Of a DNA stretch of 64,000 nt, positions 61,405 through 64,000 are shown in pieces (position 1 is the stretch's first letter; each line of letters begins with the position of its first letter). The notes under the pieces are model-generated. The model did no database searches, was not told where the DNA came from, and saw only the letters and a list, made by a program, of their open reading frames with translations. Source of the stretch: Paraurantiacibacter namhicola. Its GTDB lineage: Bacteria > Pseudomonadota > Alphaproteobacteria > Sphingomonadales > Sphingomonadaceae. The position numbers were made by a program, and so were the translations under genes. The DNA lies in assembly GCF_001687545.1 (NCBI RefSeq), contig NZ_CP016545.1, positions 2,031,001 through 2,095,000 of the forward strand, in the 5' to 3' direction.

Positions 61405-63717
61405 TTAGAAGGCCACGCCCACTTCCACGCCGATCGTGCGGCCATCCAGCAGCGGGGAGAATGTCCCCGCTGCAGGGCGCGGGTCGAAAGGCGCTGCCAC
61501 GCCGTTGGAAAACGGCCCGCCGCCGAAGGGCAGCTGCGTGTCCCCGCCGAATTGCACCTCATCCAGCAAATTGCGCCCGAAGATGCGCAGCGTCACATCC
61601 GCTTCGCTGCCGCCGAGAAGATAGCTGATCGAGGCATCGAGCCGGTTCGACGCGTCGTTCCAGCCCCAATTGTTGTCCGTATAGGCGTAGCGGCCGCGGT
61701 GCTGGAAGCTGGCGTAGAACGACAGGACGTCGCTATCACCGACGCTGGTTTCGTAGCCTACGGATCCGCCCAAGCTCAGCTTCGGCGCGCGCGGCAGTTC
61801 CAGCGCCAAATCCGCACCGTCGATCACGCCGTCGCCCGTCAGGTCGAATCGTACTTCCGTATAATCCGCATCCAGCAGGCCCAGATGCGCGCCCAGTTGC
61901 AGGCCGATTGCCGGGCGTGCCGTCACTTCCAGCTCCAGCCCGTCGATCCGCGCATCGGCGGTGTTGTAGATCGATTGCGCAAGCCCGCCCGCATTCAAGC
62001 TGGGCACGCTGAGTTCGCGCTGCAAATCGTCAACGTAAGTGCGGAAGATTGCGCCGCGCACGGAGAAGTCCCGCGATGGCTGCCAGTTTCCGCCCAGCTC
62101 GAATGTGTCCACCCGCTCCTGGTCGAAAGCGAAGGAGCCGAGGCGGGCGCTGACATCCTCGAACTGCGCAGGCTGCGTGATACGCGGGTTATATCCGCCG
62201 CTGCGGTGGCCCCGCGCCCAACTGGCGTAGAGCAGCGCGTTCGAGTTCGGCTCGTATTGCAGGGTGATGCTGGGGGACAGCGCCTCCCACGTCCGCTCGT
62301 CCTTGAAGCCATTGTTCTCACCCGCGACGCGCGTACCGGTAACGGGGCAGGTCCCGTCGATTGAGGAACAGGCTGCACGCGGGCGCACATAGGTTATCTC
62401 GCCGCGCTTCGTCTCGCGCGACCAGCGCAGGCCTGCCTGAACGGCAAGCCCTTGCGTCAGGTATAACGTGCCCTGCGCGAACAGGCCGAGGGAGGTGTGA
62501 TCCTGCACGCCCCCGCCGAATTGCGGCGCGGCGCCGAAGAAGCTGAGATCGCGCGATTCGTCGTAACCGATCTCCTGGTCCAGCAGGTAGATGCCGGCGA
62601 TGCCCGTCCAGCCATCTCCGCTAAACCGATAGGTAAGCTCGTTGGACCACTGGCGATGCGCGGTGGCGGTATCGGATTCGAAGATCGGGACCGGCGTGGA
62701 ATCGATGTCGTTGCGCGTTTCCAGGCTGTAATCGCGATAGCCGAACGTATCGGTGAGCGTGCCCTCGCCCAGCTCTACCTCGGCCTTCACCGTGCCCAGC
62801 ACGCTGTCGCTGCGATAGAAGCCGCGCTGGTTCACGGCGATTTCGAACGTGTCGCGCGCGAACAGCCCATTGTTATGCGTCGCCGCACCGTCGCCGTGGC
62901 TGCCGGTCCATTCCAGCTTGCCGACCACCGATACGTCGGTGGTGTTGAAAGCCAGCCCGCCGCGCAGCACTGTGGTGCGCATCTCACCAAAAGCCTGCCC
63001 GTCCACGGAGTTGCGGAAGTATCCCGGATCGCTGGAATGCAGCGCGCCAAGCCGGAAGCTTACCGTGTCGCTGATGGGTCCGGACAGAACAGCGCGGCCC
63101 GTGGCTGCCCAGCGTCCGCGTCCGCCATCGACGGGGCCTTCCAGCGTGGCGCGGGCATGGCCTTCCCAGCTCGTAGACGGATCAGCAGTCTGCACCAATA
63201 CCGCGCCGCCCGTGGTGTTGCGGCCAAAGCTCGTGCCCTGCGGCCCGCGCAGGATTTCCACCCGCTCAACGTCCAGCGCATCGAACACCGTCCCGGCATT
63301 CACGCCGATATAGACCCCGTCCACGAACACGCCGACGGTCGGCTCCACGGTGGGGATGGAGCTGTTCACGCCGAGCCCGCGAATGGCGAAGTTGCTCACC
63401 CCGCGGAAGGTGCCGATGGGATCGAGCGAGACATTGGGCGCGGAATAGCTGAGGCTTGAGAGATCCGTGAAGGCGCGCGCCTCCAGTTCCTCATCGGTGA
63501 AAACCGAAATCCCGCCGGTGTAGTTTTCCAGCGTTTCCAGCCCTTCGCGCGACGCCGTTACGACGATTTCCTGCTTCGTCGGGTGCCAGGTAAGGATTGG
63601 TTCCGGCGAATCTGGACGGGGCTTCGCATGCGTTGCCTCATCCTTCGCCGAAGCCGGGATGGCGGCCAGCACCGCCAGCGATACGCCGCAAGCGGCCAGG
63701 AAACGCATATTCATCAC
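61405..63717 (-). CDS. TonB-dependent outer membrane receptor
   Basis: This 770-residue protein has a signal peptide (to about ASA-KDE, residue 24), a TonB-box-like KQEIVVTASRE, a plug domain (residues about 50-165, with VGVFVDGVYIGVNAG and VERVEILRGPQGTSFGRNTT) and a 22-strand barrel ending with the aromatic VEVGVAF. The plug pattern is that of the sphingomonad group often called catecholate or general TonB receptors. The substrate could be a siderophore, vitamin or glycan piece and cannot be read from the sequence. No transporter or FecIR-like regulator is adjacent. Confidence 0.92.
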   Translation of the reverse strand: MMNMRFLAACGVSLAVLAAIPASAKDEATHAKPRPDSPEPILTWHPTKQEIVVTASREGLETLENYTGGISVFTDEELEARAFTDLSSLSYSAPNVSLDPIGTFRGVSNFAIRGLGVNSSIPTVEPTVGVFVDGVYIGVNAGTVFDALDVERVEILRGPQGTSFGRNTTGGAVLVQTADPSTSWEGHARATLEGPVDGGRGRWAATGRAVLSGPISDTVSFRLGALHSSDPGYFRNSVDGQAFGEMRTTVLRGGLAFNTTDVSVVGKLEWTGSHGDGAATHNNGLFARDTFEIAVNQRGFYRSDSVLGTVKAEVELGEGTLTDTFGYRDYSLETRNDIDSTPVPIFESDTATAHRQWSNELTYRFSGDGWTGIAGIYLLDQEIGYDESRDLSFFGAAPQFGGGVQDHTSLGLFAQGTLYLTQGLAVQAGLRWSRETKRGEITYVRPRAACSSIDGTCPVTGTRVAGENNGFKDERTWEALSPSITLQYEPNSNALLYASWARGHRSGGYNPRITQPAQFEDVSARLGSFAFDQERVDTFELGGNWQPSRDFSVRGAIFRTYVDDLQRELSVPSLNAGGLAQSIYNTADARIDGLELEVTARPAIGLQLGAHLGLLDADYTEVRFDLTGDGVIDGADLALELPRAPKLSLGGSVGYETSVGDSDVLSFYASFQHRGRYAYTDNNWGWNDASNRLDASISYLLGGSEADVTLRIFGRNLLDEVQFGGDTQLPFGGGPFSNGVAAPFDPRPAAGTFSPLLDGRTIGVEVGVAF

Positions 63718-63835
63718 TGCAACCCCTCGGGAAACTTTGCGCGCCGCCTAACGGCGCACTGGCCTGTATGCAACAGCTTGAAATTAGGCCGGCGTGGGCG
63801 TTTAATCGGGACACGGATACCAAGGGGGACCCATC

Positions 63836-64000
63836 ATGAAGAAGCTGATCCTTGTCGCCACGCTTGCAGCCATGGCCACGGCGCCCGCGCAGGCCGCCAT
63901 CCCGGAAGACGTGGAAACCACAAAGGACATCATGACCATCTGCTCGGCGGGCACGGATTTGATTCTCGCCGGCGGGGATACGGATGCGGAGCTGGCGTTC
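63836..64000 (+). CDS. small secreted protein, 3' end cut by window edge
   Basis: The first 55 codons are present. A clear signal peptide (MKKLILVATLAAMATAPAQA, cleavage before AIP) is followed by VETTKDIMTICSAGTD and then the window ends. AAGGGGGA lies about 9 bases before the ATG. The mature start, with one early cysteine after a helix-like segment, would suit a small periplasmic protein, but there is too little to assign a family. Confidence 0.7.
   Translation, partial: MKKLILVATLAAMATAPAQAAIPEDVETTKDIMTICSAGTDLILAGGDTDAELAF

Overview
The window is a dense, GC-rich bacterial chromosome segment. It carries about 57 supportable protein genes, no rRNA or tRNA that I can see, and no gene-free stretch longer than 300 bases. 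The gene set points to an alphaproteobacterium of the Sphingomonadales, most likely near Erythrobacteraceae. The supporting signs are a class I lysyl-tRNA synthetase, a cobalamin methionine synthase split into two genes behind an ArsR-methyltransferase regulator and metF, the cluster rpmF-plsX-fabH-ihfA-merR, a plant-type glutamate-cysteine ligase, an iron-sulfur bacterial photolyase and CobT. This placement is inferred from gene content only. The window cuts a MATE transporter at the left edge and a small secreted protein at the right edge.

Layout. 0-15.5 kb: MATE efflux pump, a DUF1800/DUF1501 pair, an exported M28 peptidase, a membrane sulfatase/phosphoethanolamine-transferase-like protein, EttA, small exported proteins, a PNPOx-like flavoprotein, an Arg-rich RcnB-like protein, a 2OG-Fe(II) oxygenase, class I LysRS and MscS. 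15.5-22 kb: DinG-like helicase and SixA-like phosphatase, then the leftward cluster rpmF-plsX-fabH-ihfA-merR. 22-25.3 kb: MAPEG protein, MBL hydrolase, macrodomain protein, and a LexA/CI-like S24 repressor divergent from a small HTH-like gene with two palindromic operators between them. 25.3-30 kb: small membrane protein, cysS, VOC protein, an AT-richer orphan gene and cobT, with duplicated cysS and cobT ends recording a rearrangement. 30-34 kb: three exported proteins and PriA. 34.2-39.9 kb: methionine operon arsR-MT/metF/metH-N/metH-C. 40-47 kb: HxlR/azoreductase pair, (6-4)-type photolyase, UbiA, RsmE, GshA and an ICMT-like membrane protein. 47-55 kb: BamB with a YfgM-like partner, glycosyltransferase, alpha/beta hydrolase, SelO, AstD-like dehydrogenase and a lipoprotein. 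55-64 kb: glycine-zipper protein, RarD, PyrC, patatin, YgfZ, TetR with a divergent metal-dependent hydrolase, and a TonB-dependent receptor.

Most genes are housekeeping. The points most worth attention are: (i) the cysS/cobT junction, where a 75-bp copy of the cysS start is joined to the end of cobT beside an orphan gene; (ii) the S24-repressor switch, whose promoter appears to give a leaderless mRNA covered by its own operators; (iii) the SAM-methyltransferase-fused ArsR regulator with a perfect palindrome directly before its start codon, heading the methionine operon; (iv) an alpha/beta hydrolase whose natural start position holds ATC instead of ATG; and (v) three different intergenic inverted-repeat elements.
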